A stretch of 64,000 nucleotides of DNA from Nonomuraea gerenzanensis (GTDB lineage Bacteria > Actinomycetota > Actinomycetes > Streptosporangiales > Streptosporangiaceae). Below are positions 33,544 to 42,384 of this stretch, in pieces. The stretch covers positions 5,146,001-5,210,000 of the forward strand of contig NZ_CP084058.1 in assembly GCF_020215645.1 (NCBI RefSeq). Reading direction: 5' to 3'. A program made the translations under genes and the position numbers. A model generated the notes under the pieces. The model was not told where the DNA came from and ran no database searches. It saw only the letters and a list, made by a program, of their open reading frames with translations. Each line of letters begins with the position of its first letter. Position 1 is the stretch's first letter.

Positions 33544-35316
33544 ATGGTGCCGACATCTGTTCATGGACACGTCGCCGAGCAGGCAGCGCTCACGCCGGAC
33601 CTGGTCGCCGTCTCCGGCGGCCCCGCCACCCTGACCTACCGGGAGCTCGACGAGCGGGCCAACCGGCTGGCCCACCGCCTGCGCGGCCTCGGCGTGGGGC
33701 CGGAGACGCCGGTCGCGGTCCTGATGGAGCGCTCGGCCGAGCTCGTGGTGGCGCTGCTCGCGATCCTCAAGGCGGGCGGCTGCTACCTGCCCGTGCACAG
33801 CGCCTACCCGCCCGACCGGCAGCAGTGGATCATCGACTCGTCGGGCGCTCCCGTGCTGCTGGCCGACCGCGCCAAGGCCGGCGCCGGTCTGCCGTCCGCG
33901 CCCAGGACCCTCGTCCTGGACGAGCCGGACGAGCGGGCGCGGGCGGACGCCGAGCCGTCCGCCGCGCCGCCCGACGTCACCCTGCCGGGCAACCTGGCCT
34001 ACGTCATCTACACCTCGGGCTCGACCGGGCGCCCCAAGGGCGTGGCCGTCACCCACGACGACGTGCTCGGCCTGGCGCTGGACCGCTGCTGGGACAGCGG
34101 CAACCACCGCCGCGTGCTCATGGTCGCCCCGTACGCCTTCAACGTCTCCACCTACGAGCTGTGGGTGCCGCTGCTGCACGGCGGCCGGATCGTCGTGGCA
34201 CCGCCCGGCGAGCTGGACCTGGCCGGGCTGAAGGAGCTGGTGACCCGCGAGGAGATCACCGCCCTGCACCTGACGGCCGGGCTGTTCCGCGTCGTGGCGG
34301 AGGAGGGCCCCGGCTGGCTGGCCGCCGTGCGCGAGGTGCTCACCGGCGGCGACGTGATCGTCCCGTCGGCGGTCAGGCAGCTGCACGCCGCCTGTCCCGA
34401 CACGGTGGTCCGCGCCATGTACGGGGCGACGGAGGTCACCCTGTTCTCCACGACCGCCGAGCTGCGCGCCGGCGCCGCGCTGGACACGTGCGTCCCGGTC
34501 GGCGGCCCGATGGACGACGTCAGGCTGTACATCCTGGACGACCGGCTCAGCCCCGTCCCCGGCGACCTCGAAGGCGAGCTCTACATCGGCGGCAGGGGCG
34601 TCGCCCGCGGGTACTACGACCGGGCCGACCTGACCGCCGAGCGCTTCGTGGCCGACCCGTTCGCCGGCGCCGGCCGCCGCATGTACCGGACCGGCGACCT
34701 GGCCAGGCGCAACGGCGACGGGCAGATCGAGTTCATCGGGCGGGCCGGCGACCAGGTCAAGATCCTGGGCTTCCGGGTGGAGCTGGCCGAGGTCGAGGCC
34801 GCGGTGGCGAGCTTCCCCGGCCTCGCGCACGCCGCCGTCGTCGCCCGCGAGCTGCGCGAGGGCGAGAAGCGCCTGGTCGCCTACGTGGTGCCGGCCGGTG
34901 AGCCGCCCGCCGTGGGCACGCTGCGCGCGCACGTCAAGACCCTGCTGCCCGACTACATGGTGCCCGCGGCGTTCGTCCTGCTGGACGCGCTGCCGCTGAC
35001 CGCCAACGGCAAGGTGGACCGCGCGGCGCTGCCCGACCCGGAGCCGGACACCGACACCGCCTACCGGGCGCCGCTCAACGCCCGCCAGGAGGTCCTGTGC
35101 TCGGTGTTCGCCGACGTGTTCGGCGTCGAGCGGATCGGCATCGACGACAGCATCTTCGACCTCGACGTGCAGTCGCTGCTGGCGATGCGGCTGGTCAACC
35201 GCATCTCCACGACGCTGGACGTCGAGCTGACCATCCGCGACCTGTTCGACGCCCCCACCGTGGCCGGTCTGGATGAATGGCTCGAGTCCGCCGTGGCGGG
35301 CCAGGGAGGCAGCTGA
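33544..35316 (+). CDS. Adenylation-PCP didomain protein
   Basis: A 590-aa two-domain NRPS protein: adenylation (residues 1-505) and PCP (about 515-590). Core motifs: [52 protein letters not shown] and [11 protein letters not shown]. The motif that normally reads FDxS, whose Asp grips the alpha-amino group, is [10 protein letters not shown] here with Asn200, arguing for a non-alpha-amino substrate such as a hydroxy or beta-amino aryl acid. The PCP site is atypical, [11 protein letters not shown] with Ser544, instead of LGGxSL. C-1027 uses separate SgcC1 and SgcC2 for this step; the fusion is different. MbtH follows 1 bp later. Confidence 0.93.
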   Translation: MVPTSVHGHVAEQAALTPDLVAVSGGPATLTYRELDERANRLAHRLRGLGVGPETPVAVLMERSAELVVALLAILKAGGCYLPVHSAYPPDRQQWIIDSSGAPVLLADRAKAGAGLPSAPRTLVLDEPDERARADAEPSAAPPDVTLPGNLAYVIYTSGSTGRPKGVAVTHDDVLGLALDRCWDSGNHRRVLMVAPYAFNVSTYELWVPLLHGGRIVVAPPGELDLAGLKELVTREEITALHLTAGLFRVVAEEGPGWLAAVREVLTGGDVIVPSAVRQLHAACPDTVVRAMYGATEVTLFSTTAELRAGAALDTCVPVGGPMDDVRLYILDDRLSPVPGDLEGELYIGGRGVARGYYDRADLTAERFVADPFAGAGRRMYRTGDLARRNGDGQIEFIGRAGDQVKILGFRVELAEVEAAVASFPGLAHAAVVARELREGEKRLVAYVVPAGEPPAVGTLRAHVKTLLPDYMVPAAFVLLDALPLTANGKVDRAALPDPEPDTDTAYRAPLNARQEVLCSVFADVFGVERIGIDDSIFDLDVQSLLAMRLVNRISTTLDVELTIRDLFDAPTVAGLDEWLESAVAGQGGS

Positions 35317-35317
35317 G

Positions 35318-35530
35318 ATGAGCAACCCCTTCGACGACCAGGCCACCACCTTCCGCGTGCTGGTCAACCACGAGGACCAGCACTGCCTGTGGCCGGCCTT
35401 CGCCGACGTGCCCGAGGGCTGGGAGAGCGCCTACGGGCCGGCCGAGCGCGCGGCCTGCGTCGAGTACGTCAACGCGCACTGGACCGACCTGCGGCCCCGC
35501 AGCCTCGTCGCCCAGATGGAGGCGGGATAG
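35318..35530 (+). CDS. mbtH: MbtH-like protein
   Basis: A 70-aa MbtH-family protein with the complete signature: [29 protein letters not shown] and [10 protein letters not shown] (conserved Trp residues). It is known to bind and activate adenylation domains. It lies directly after the A-PCP gene and probably supports that domain. Confidence 0.95.
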   Translation: MSNPFDDQATTFRVLVNHEDQHCLWPAFADVPEGWESAYGPAERAACVEYVNAHWTDLRPRSLVAQMEAG

Positions 35531-35533
35531 GCC

Positions 35534-36601
35534 ATGACCAGGGACGATCTGCGCCTCGACCACATCGGCTTCCACGTCGCCGACCTGACGGCGGAGGCGG
35601 GCGGGCTGAGCCGCGGCTACGGGCTGCGCCCCTACGCCGAGGCCGCCACGCCGGGCTCCCGCTCGCTGGCCGTGGGCGCCGGCCGGGTCAGGTTCGTGCT
35701 CACCCAGCCGGCCGCCGGTGACCATCCCGGCGCCGCCTACCTCGACAGGCACGGCGACGGCGTGGCCGACGTCGCGTTCGGCGTCGCCGACGCCACCGCC
35801 GCCTTCCACACCGCGGTCGACCGGGGCGCCGGGCCGGTGTCCCCGCCGCACGCCCGCGACGGCTTCGTCACCGCCACCGTCCAGGGCGTGGGCGACCTGG
35901 TCCACACGTTCGTGCAGCGCCCGGAGGGCCTGGACGAGCGGGCCCTGCCCGGCTTCACGCCCATCCCCGAGCCGGCGGGCGGCCTCGACGCCGGCCTGGT
36001 CGAGGTGGACCACCTGGCCGTGTGCGTGCCGTCCGGCGACCTGGCCGCCACCGTGGCCTTCTACCGGCACGTCCTGGACTTCCAGCTCATCTTCGCCGAG
36101 CGCATCACCGTCGGCGACCAGGCCATGACCACCGAGGTGGTCAAGAACGGGTCGGTGACGCTCACGCTCATCGAGCCCGACGCCGACAAGGAGCCCGGCC
36201 ACATCGACGAGTTCCTCGCCGCCCACGGCGGCGCGGGCGTGCAGCACCTGGCGATGAGCACGCTCGACATCACCGCGGCCGTGGACACCACCGGCGCCGG
36301 GGGAGTGGAGTTCCTGCCCACCCCCGCCACCTACTACGACCTGCTGCCCGGCCGGGTGCGGCCCGCCAAGTACCCGCTGCCCGAGCTGCGGCGGCGCAGC
36401 ATCCTCGTGGACGAGGACCACGACGGGCAGCTCTACCAGATCTTCGCCCGCTCCGCGCACCCGCGCGGCACCTTCTTCTTCGAACTCATCGAGCGGCTGG
36501 GAGCCCGCTCCTTCGGCAGCGGCAACATCGCCGCGCTCTACCAGGCCGTGGAGCTCCAGCGCGCCAACCATCGCGACGCCCGTACGGAGGCGGCAGCATG
36601 A
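35534..36601 (+). CDS. 4-hydroxyphenylpyruvate dioxygenase / hydroxymandelate synthase-like enzyme
   Basis: A 355-aa non-haem iron dioxygenase of the HPPD/HmaS family built of two vicinal-oxygen-chelate halves. The iron ligands are visible: VEVDHLAVCV (His), GVQHLAMST (His) and GTFFFELIER (Glu). HPPD makes homogentisate; HmaS makes (S)-4-hydroxymandelate from the same substrate, and the two cannot be separated with confidence by eye. The operon setting (halogenase, A-PCP with Asn200, condensation enzyme) and the lack of a tyrosine aminomutase favour hydroxymandelate as a building block (inference). It overlaps the condensation gene by 4 bp. Confidence 0.85.
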   Translation: MTRDDLRLDHIGFHVADLTAEAGGLSRGYGLRPYAEAATPGSRSLAVGAGRVRFVLTQPAAGDHPGAAYLDRHGDGVADVAFGVADATAAFHTAVDRGAGPVSPPHARDGFVTATVQGVGDLVHTFVQRPEGLDERALPGFTPIPEPAGGLDAGLVEVDHLAVCVPSGDLAATVAFYRHVLDFQLIFAERITVGDQAMTTEVVKNGSVTLTLIEPDADKEPGHIDEFLAAHGGAGVQHLAMSTLDITAAVDTTGAGGVEFLPTPATYYDLLPGRVRPAKYPLPELRRRSILVDEDHDGQLYQIFARSAHPRGTFFFELIERLGARSFGSGNIAALYQAVELQRANHRDARTEAAA

Positions 36602-37965
36602 CCTCTTCCCTGTCAACCCCGGCCCCGCCCACCACGCAGCACCCGCTGTCCTACACCCAGCAGTTCCTGCGGCTGTTCGACCAGGGCGACGGCCAGGGCC
36701 CCTTCAGCGCCCGCTACAACATCGTCGTGGGCTGGCGCGTACGCGGCCGGCTCGACGTGGAGACGCTGCGCGAGGCGATCACCGAGGTCGCCGCCAGGCA
36801 CGACTCGCTCAACGCCACGATCACCCGCGGCGAGGGCGAGTCGCACCAGACCATCCAGCCGCCCTCGCCCGCCCGGCTGCTCGTGGTGGACCTGCCGAAG
36901 GCGGCGCCCGAGTACCGCGGCCGCAAGGCCGAGGAGCTGCTGACCGAGATCGAGTCCGGCTCCTACAGCCTCCAGGAGCTGCCGCACCTGCGCGCCGTCC
37001 TGGGCCGCTTCGACGAGCAGGACGCGGTGCTCGCGCTGATCGTGCACCACACGGCGGGCGACGGCTGGTCCATGCAGCTGCTCATCCGCGACATCGTCAC
37101 CTGCTACGCCCGCCGCCGCGGCCACGACGTGCCCGAGCAGCCGGCGCCGCGGCCCTACCACGAGTACGCCGCCTGGCAGCAGGAGAACGCCGAGTCCGCG
37201 AACGCGCGGGCCGCGCGCGGCTACTGGCGCGACAAGCTGCGCGGCGCGCGCATGCTGTCGGTCAGGACCGACCACACCAGGTCGGCCGGGCTGGCCAAGG
37301 TCTGCCCGGTCTACCGCTTCACGCTCACCAAGGAGCTGTCGGCCGAGGCGCTGGCGTTCGCCAAGCGGGCCCGCAGCTCACCCTTCATGGTGCTGCTGGC
37401 CGCCTACAACGTGCTGCTGCAGCGCCTCACCGGCGCCACCGACCTGGTCATCCCGGCCATCACCTCGGGCCGGGCGCAGCCGCAGTTCCAGGAGACCGTC
37501 GGGCCGTTCTTCAACTTCCTGCCGCTGCGTACCGACGTCACCGGCTGCGACACCTTCCGCCAGGTGGTCGACAGGACCAGGATCACCTGCGTCGAGGCGT
37601 ACGCGCAGGAGATCCCGTTCCTGCAGATCGCGGCCGAGTCGCCGGAGCTGATGGCCGAGGCGGCGCTGGACGACAGGGCGCTGTGCGCGCTGCAGGTCTG
37701 GCAGTTCGCCGCCGTCATGGAGGGCGAGCGGATCGGCGACCTGGCGGTCGAGGAGGTGCGCGGGCGGCTGTTCTCCCAGCCCAACGGCACCGACATCCCC
37801 GACGGCGCGCTGCTCACCTTCGACATCGACCCGTCGGGCGAGATCTACGGCAACTTCGCCTACAACAGCAACCTGTTCACCGAGAGCTCGATCATGTCCA
37901 TGGTGGCGGAGTTCTCCGGGATCCTCCGGTACGGCGTCGCCGCGCCCGACTCCCCGATGGAGTGA
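36598..37965 (+). CDS. Free-standing condensation enzyme (SgcC5-like)
   Basis: A 455-aa stand-alone NRPS condensation-domain protein. LSYTQQFLRLFDQGD is the C1 region, LALIVHHTAGDGWSMQLLIRDI has the catalytic HHxxxDG, and QETVGPFFNFLPLRTDV matches the C5 region. SgcC5 of C-1027 joins PCP-bound chloro-hydroxy-beta-tyrosine to a hydroxyl of the enediyne core through an ester; the same reaction is the best prediction here, with the acid from the A-PCP/halogenase/HpaB route. The start overlaps the upstream dioxygenase gene (ATGA). Confidence 0.92.
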   Translation: MTSSLSTPAPPTTQHPLSYTQQFLRLFDQGDGQGPFSARYNIVVGWRVRGRLDVETLREAITEVAARHDSLNATITRGEGESHQTIQPPSPARLLVVDLPKAAPEYRGRKAEELLTEIESGSYSLQELPHLRAVLGRFDEQDAVLALIVHHTAGDGWSMQLLIRDIVTCYARRRGHDVPEQPAPRPYHEYAAWQQENAESANARAARGYWRDKLRGARMLSVRTDHTRSAGLAKVCPVYRFTLTKELSAEALAFAKRARSSPFMVLLAAYNVLLQRLTGATDLVIPAITSGRAQPQFQETVGPFFNFLPLRTDVTGCDTFRQVVDRTRITCVEAYAQEIPFLQIAAESPELMAEAALDDRALCALQVWQFAAVMEGERIGDLAVEEVRGRLFSQPNGTDIPDGALLTFDIDPSGEIYGNFAYNSNLFTESSIMSMVAEFSGILRYGVAAPDSPME

Positions 37966-37970
37966 TCGCG

Positions 37971-39323
37971 ATGCGCGTGATGTTCACCGTCTTCCCCGCC
38001 CCGGCGCACTTCCTGCCCGTCGTCCCCTACGCGTGGGCGCTGCAGGCGGCCGGCCACCAGGTGTGCGTGGCCGCGCCGCCCGGCGTCGCGACGGGCGTGG
38101 CCGTGCCCGACTTCCACCGGGCGGTCACCGCCGCGGGGCTGACGGCGGTGTCGTGCGGCGAACCCGAGCGGCTGTCGGTGCACGACCGGGGCTACCCGGG
38201 CTTCGCCGAGCTCATCCCCACCATCGAGGAGAGCGAGCGGCTGGTGTCCGCGCTCGGGATCACCCCGGCCGAACGCGCGCCCTGGGACGTCTTCCACCAC
38301 TTCGCGCTGCTCACCATGCGCAACTACCACCCGCCGGTGCCGCGCCAGGACGTCCTGGCCGTCGTCGACTTCGCCAGGGAGTGGCGGCCCGACCTGGTGC
38401 TGTGGGACCCGTGGTTCCCCTGCGGCGCCGTCGCGGCGCGCGCCAGCGGCGCCGCGCACGCCCGCATCCTGCACTCGCCCGACTACACCGCCTGGGCCAC
38501 CCAGAAGTACGCGGGCAGCGGCGAGCGCAACCCGCTGATCGGCGTGATCGAGCCCCTCGCGGACCGGTACGGGGTGCGCGTGGACGAGGAGCTGCTGCTC
38601 GGCCACTGGACCGTGGACCCGTTCCCGGCCGGGATGAGCCTGCCCACCGGCGTCACCCGGCTGCCCGTGAGGTACGTGCCCTACACCGGCGGCGGCCTCA
38701 TGGAGGACTGGCTGCGCCGGCCCCCGTCCAGGCCCCGGGTCGCGCTGTCGCTCGGCGTGTCGATGCGGGCGTTCTTCAAGGGCGACTGGGGCCGGCTGGC
38801 CAAGCTCATGGAGGCGGTCGGCGGCCTGGACGTCGAGGTGATCGCCACTCTGGACGCCAACCAGCTGCTCGACCTGCAAGGGCCGCCGCCGGACAACGTG
38901 CGGGTGCTGGAGTACGTACCGCTCGACCAGTTGCTGCCGACCTGCTCGGCGATCATCCACCACGGCTCCATCGGCACGTTCGTGGCGGCCTCCGCCGCCG
39001 GCGTGCCGCAGCTCATCTGCGACACCGACGAGCCGAGCCGCATCGTCGGCACCCCCGTCGAGGGCGGCATCGACTGGAACCTGAAGTGCCAGAAGCAGCT
39101 CACCGCCGGTCGCACGTCCCGCTACGTGAGCGAGCGCGGGGCGGGCGTCCGGCTGAACCACCAGACGCAGTCCGCCTCGGACATCCGCGAGGAGCTGCGG
39201 CGCGTGCTCGGCGAGCCCTCCTTCCACAAGGGCGCGCGGGGCATCCACGAGGACTGGCTGGCCACGCCGAGTCCCACCGACATCGTCGCCGACCTGGAGC
39301 GGTTGACCGCCGCCGCCAGGTGA
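37971..39323 (+). CDS. Glycosyltransferase, GT1 (macrolide/enediyne type)
   Basis: A 450-aa GT-B glycosyltransferase. MRVMFTVFPAPAHFLPVVPYAWALQAAGHQV is the acceptor-domain opening of the EryCIII/SgcA6 group. The C-terminal half has VALSLGVSMRAF, VRVLEYVPLDQLLPTCSAIIHHGSIGTF (HHGS(A/I)GT, sugar-nucleotide site) and VPQLICD. It should attach the aminosugar made by the next four genes to the core. No P450-like activator partner (EryCII type) is adjacent. ATG 37971 follows the condensation gene by 5 bp. Confidence 0.92.
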   Translation: MRVMFTVFPAPAHFLPVVPYAWALQAAGHQVCVAAPPGVATGVAVPDFHRAVTAAGLTAVSCGEPERLSVHDRGYPGFAELIPTIEESERLVSALGITPAERAPWDVFHHFALLTMRNYHPPVPRQDVLAVVDFAREWRPDLVLWDPWFPCGAVAARASGAAHARILHSPDYTAWATQKYAGSGERNPLIGVIEPLADRYGVRVDEELLLGHWTVDPFPAGMSLPTGVTRLPVRYVPYTGGGLMEDWLRRPPSRPRVALSLGVSMRAFFKGDWGRLAKLMEAVGGLDVEVIATLDANQLLDLQGPPPDNVRVLEYVPLDQLLPTCSAIIHHGSIGTFVAASAAGVPQLICDTDEPSRIVGTPVEGGIDWNLKCQKQLTAGRTSRYVSERGAGVRLNHQTQSASDIREELRRVLGEPSFHKGARGIHEDWLATPSPTDIVADLERLTAAAR

Positions 39324-39356
39324 CCGGCGACCTATCTTCCCAGAGGAGACGGACAA

Positions 39357-40340
39357 GTGCGGATCCTGGTCACCGGCGGTGCCGGTTTCATCGGCTCGGA
39401 GTTCGTCAGAGCGACGCTGCGCGACGCGCCGGGCACCCGGGTCACCGTCCTGGACAAGCTCACCTACTCCGGCAACCTGGCCAACCTCGACCCCGTAGCC
39501 GGCCACCCCGGGCTGCGCTTCGTGCCCGGCGACACCGCCGACCCGCTCGTCGTCGACGAGGTGACGGCGGGCCAGGACGTCATCGTGCACTTCGCCGCCG
39601 AGACGCACGTGGACCGGTCGATCATCAGCGCCACCGACTTCGTGCGCACCAACGTGCTCGGCACCCAGACGCTGCTGGAGGCGGCGCTGCGGCACGGCGT
39701 CAGCCGCTTCGTGCACGTCTCGACCGACGAGGTGTACGGCTCCATCGCCCGGGGGTCGTGGACCGAGGAGACGCCGCTGGCGCCGAACGTGCCCTACGCG
39801 GCCTCCAAGGCGGGCTCGGACCTGCTGGCCCTGGCCTTCCACCGGACGCTCGGCCTGGACGTGGTGGTCACCCGGTGCACCAACAACTACGGCCACTACC
39901 AGTTCCCGGAGAAAGTGATCCCGCTGTTCGTGACCAACCTGCTGGAGGGCCGCCCGGTGCCGCTGTACGGCGACGGCGACAACCGGCGCGACTGGCTGCA
40001 CGTCTCCGACCACTGCAGGGCCATCCGCCTGGTGCTCGAACGCGGGCGCGCGGGCGAGGTCTACCACATCGGCGGCGGCTGCGAGTTGTCCAACCTGGAG
40101 CTGACCGCCCTGCTGCTCGACGCGTGCGGCGCGGACTGGGACCTGGTCCAGCACGTGCCCGACCGCCCCGGCCACGACCTGCGCTACTCCCTGGACATCT
40201 CCAAGATCCAGCGGGAGCTGGGCTACGCGCCCGCGGTCGCGTTCACCGACGGGCTGGCCGCGACCGTCGAGTGGTACAGGAACAACCGGTCCTGGTGGGA
40301 GCCGCTGAAGCACCGCGAGCTCGCGGCCGCCATCCGCTGA
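39357..40340 (+). CDS. rmlB: dTDP-glucose 4,6-dehydratase
   Basis: A 327-aa extended short-chain dehydrogenase. MRILVTGGAGFIGSEFVRATL is the NAD motif, HFAAETHVDRSI, STDEVYGSI and PYAASKAGSDLLALAF (Tyr-x-x-x-Lys) are diagnostic of RmlB, and RCTNNYGHYQFPEKVIPLFVTNLLEG is nearly canonical. GTG 39357 with an agaggag site. It makes dTDP-4-keto-6-deoxyglucose, the SgcA step of the C-1027 aminosugar pathway. Confidence 0.95.
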   Translation: MRILVTGGAGFIGSEFVRATLRDAPGTRVTVLDKLTYSGNLANLDPVAGHPGLRFVPGDTADPLVVDEVTAGQDVIVHFAAETHVDRSIISATDFVRTNVLGTQTLLEAALRHGVSRFVHVSTDEVYGSIARGSWTEETPLAPNVPYAASKAGSDLLALAFHRTLGLDVVVTRCTNNYGHYQFPEKVIPLFVTNLLEGRPVPLYGDGDNRRDWLHVSDHCRAIRLVLERGRAGEVYHIGGGCELSNLELTALLLDACGADWDLVQHVPDRPGHDLRYSLDISKIQRELGYAPAVAFTDGLAATVEWYRNNRSWWEPLKHRELAAAIR

Positions 40341-40358
40341 AGATCACTAGGAGTAGTC

Positions 40359-41630
40359 ATGCAGGACATCGTCCGACGACTTGACACCTGCCGGGTCTGC
40401 GGCGAGGACGACTGGCTGGAGGTCACCTCCTTCGGGCCGGTGCCGCTCGCCAACGGCTTCCTCGACCCCGGCGACCTGCCCGAGCACGAGCCCGCCTACC
40501 CCGTGGACGTGATCGTGTGCCGCGGCTGCCGGCTGATGGCCATCAGGCACGTGATCCGGCCCGACGTGCTGTTCCGCCACTACGTGTACGTCACCTCCGA
40601 GTCCGACCAGATGATCGGCCACATGCGCCGCATCGTCGGCTGGTGCGAGCGCCGCGCCGGGCTCGCCCCCGGCGACCTGGTGGTGGAGCTCGGCAGCAAC
40701 GTCGGCCTCCAGCTCGCCATGTTCCAGGAGCGGGGCCAGCGGGTGGTGGGCGTGGACCCGGCCGAGAACCTCGCCCGGATCGCCAACGCCCGCGGCGTCC
40801 GGACGCTGCCCGAGTTCTTCGGCGGCGACCAGGGCAGGCGCGTGGCCGCCGAGGAGGGCCAGGCCAAGCTGGTGCTGGGCCGCCAGTGCTTCGCGCACAT
40901 CGACGACGTGCACAACGTGCTCGACGGGGTGACGGCGGTGCTGGCGCCGGACGGCCTGCTGGCGATCGAGGTGCCGTACCTGGTGGACCTGCTGCAGGAG
41001 AACCAGTTCGACACGATCTACCACGAGCACCTGTCGTACTACTCGGTGCACACGCTGGGCCGCCTGTTCGCCGCCCACGGGCTGCGGCTGGTGGACGTCG
41101 AGCGCGCCGCCGTGCACGGCGGCTCCGTCGTGGTCTTCGCGGCCAGGCAGAGCTCGGGGCACGAGCCGGCGCCCGTGGTGGCGCGGCTGCACTCGCTGGA
41201 GCGGCAGCTCGGCCTGGAGTCCGACGAGGTCTACCTGGAGTTCGGCGTCCGCGCGCACGAGGTGATCGCCCAGGTGCGCGACCTGGTGCGCGGCCTGGCG
41301 GCCGAGGGCAAGGTCGTCGCCGGGTACGGCGCGCCGTCCAAGGGCACCACGCTGCTGCAGTTCTGCGGCCTCGGGCCCGCGGAGCTGCGCTTCTGCAGCG
41401 ACACGACCACCCTCAAGCACGGCAGGCTGCTGCCGGGCACCCGCATCCCGGTGTACTCGCCCGAGCAGGCGCGCGCCGAGCAGCCCGACTACTACCTCCT
41501 GCTGGCGTGGAACTACGCCGCGGAGATCCTGTCCAAGGAGGCGGACTTCCTGCGGCGGGGCGGGCGGTTCATCATCCCCATCCCGCAGCCGAGAGTCGTC
41601 GCGGCCGAGCCCGCCGCGGCAGTGGCCTGA
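40359..41630 (+). CDS. Sugar C-methyltransferase (TylCIII/SgcA3-like)
   Basis: A 423-aa sugar C-methyltransferase. The N-terminal zinc module is seen as CRVCG near residue 11 and CRGCR near residue 54; the SAM domain has VVELGSNVGLQLAMF; PYLVDLLQENQFDTIYHEHLSYYS holds the Tyr-His-Glu-His core motif; and the C-terminal domain has VAGYGAPSKGTTLLQF. These enzymes methylate C-3 or C-5 of 4-keto dTDP-sugars. A gem-dimethyl sugar as in C-1027 would be consistent. Confidence 0.93.
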   Translation: MQDIVRRLDTCRVCGEDDWLEVTSFGPVPLANGFLDPGDLPEHEPAYPVDVIVCRGCRLMAIRHVIRPDVLFRHYVYVTSESDQMIGHMRRIVGWCERRAGLAPGDLVVELGSNVGLQLAMFQERGQRVVGVDPAENLARIANARGVRTLPEFFGGDQGRRVAAEEGQAKLVLGRQCFAHIDDVHNVLDGVTAVLAPDGLLAIEVPYLVDLLQENQFDTIYHEHLSYYSVHTLGRLFAAHGLRLVDVERAAVHGGSVVVFAARQSSGHEPAPVVARLHSLERQLGLESDEVYLEFGVRAHEVIAQVRDLVRGLAAEGKVVAGYGAPSKGTTLLQFCGLGPAELRFCSDTTTLKHGRLLPGTRIPVYSPEQARAEQPDYYLLLAWNYAAEILSKEADFLRRGGRFIIPIPQPRVVAAEPAAAVA

Positions 41631-41643
41631 AGGAGGTCGTCCG

Positions 41644-42384
41644 ATGGAATACGGATCCGATCACGCCGAGTACTACGACCTCATCTTCCGCAGCCGCGGC
41701 AAGGACTTCGAGGGCGAGGCGGAGGAGCTGGGCAGGATCGTCCGCGCCCGCGCCCCGCGCGCGGCGTCCCTGCTGGACGTGGCCTGCGGCACGGGCGCGC
41801 ACATGGAGACGTTCGTCAAGCTCTTCGACCACGTCGAGGGCCTGGAGCTGTCGCCCGACATGCGGACGGTGGCCGCGCAGCGCCTGCCGGGCGTCCCCGT
41901 GCACCCGGGCGACATGCGCGACTTCGACCTCGGCCGCGTCTTCGACGCCGTCACCTGCATGGGCAACGCGGTCGGCGAGCTGGGCTCGCCCGAGGAGCTG
42001 CGGGCCGCGATCGGCACGATGGCCGCGCACCTGGCCCCCGGCGGGGTGCTGGTCGTCGAGCCGTGGTACTTCCCCGACAACTTCCTGGACGGCCACGTCG
42101 GCGGGCACCTGCTCGTCGAGGAGGACCGCGTGGTGTCCAGGATGACGCACTCGCGCCGCGAGGGCGGCAAGAGCCGGCTGGAGGTGCGCTTCAGGATCGC
42201 CGACTCCTCGGGGTTCAAGGACTTCTCCGAGGTGCTGCACTCCAGCCTGTTCACCCGCGAGCAGTACACGGCGGCCTTCGAGGCGGCCGGCTGCCGCACC
42301 GAGTTCCTGCCCGGCTTCCAGCTCGCCGGCGGCCGCCCGAACAGCCCGGGGCTCTTCGTCGGCATGCTCGACGGGGTGGCGTGA
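41644..42384 (+). CDS. Sugar N-methyltransferase (DesVI/SgcA5-like)
   Basis: A 246-aa SAM-dependent methyltransferase. YGSDHAEYYDLIFRSRGKDFEGEAEEL and LLDVACGTGAHMETF (motif I) match the DesVI/TylM1 group of aminosugar N,N-dimethyltransferases; VTCMGNAVGEL and VEPWYFPDNFLDG are further shared motifs. It would methylate the 4-amino group installed by the next gene. Start ATG 41644 after aggaggtcgtccg; the stop overlaps the aminotransferase start (TGATG). Confidence 0.92.
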   Translation: MEYGSDHAEYYDLIFRSRGKDFEGEAEELGRIVRARAPRAASLLDVACGTGAHMETFVKLFDHVEGLELSPDMRTVAAQRLPGVPVHPGDMRDFDLGRVFDAVTCMGNAVGELGSPEELRAAIGTMAAHLAPGGVLVVEPWYFPDNFLDGHVGGHLLVEEDRVVSRMTHSRREGGKSRLEVRFRIADSSGFKDFSEVLHSSLFTREQYTAAFEAAGCRTEFLPGFQLAGGRPNSPGLFVGMLDGVA

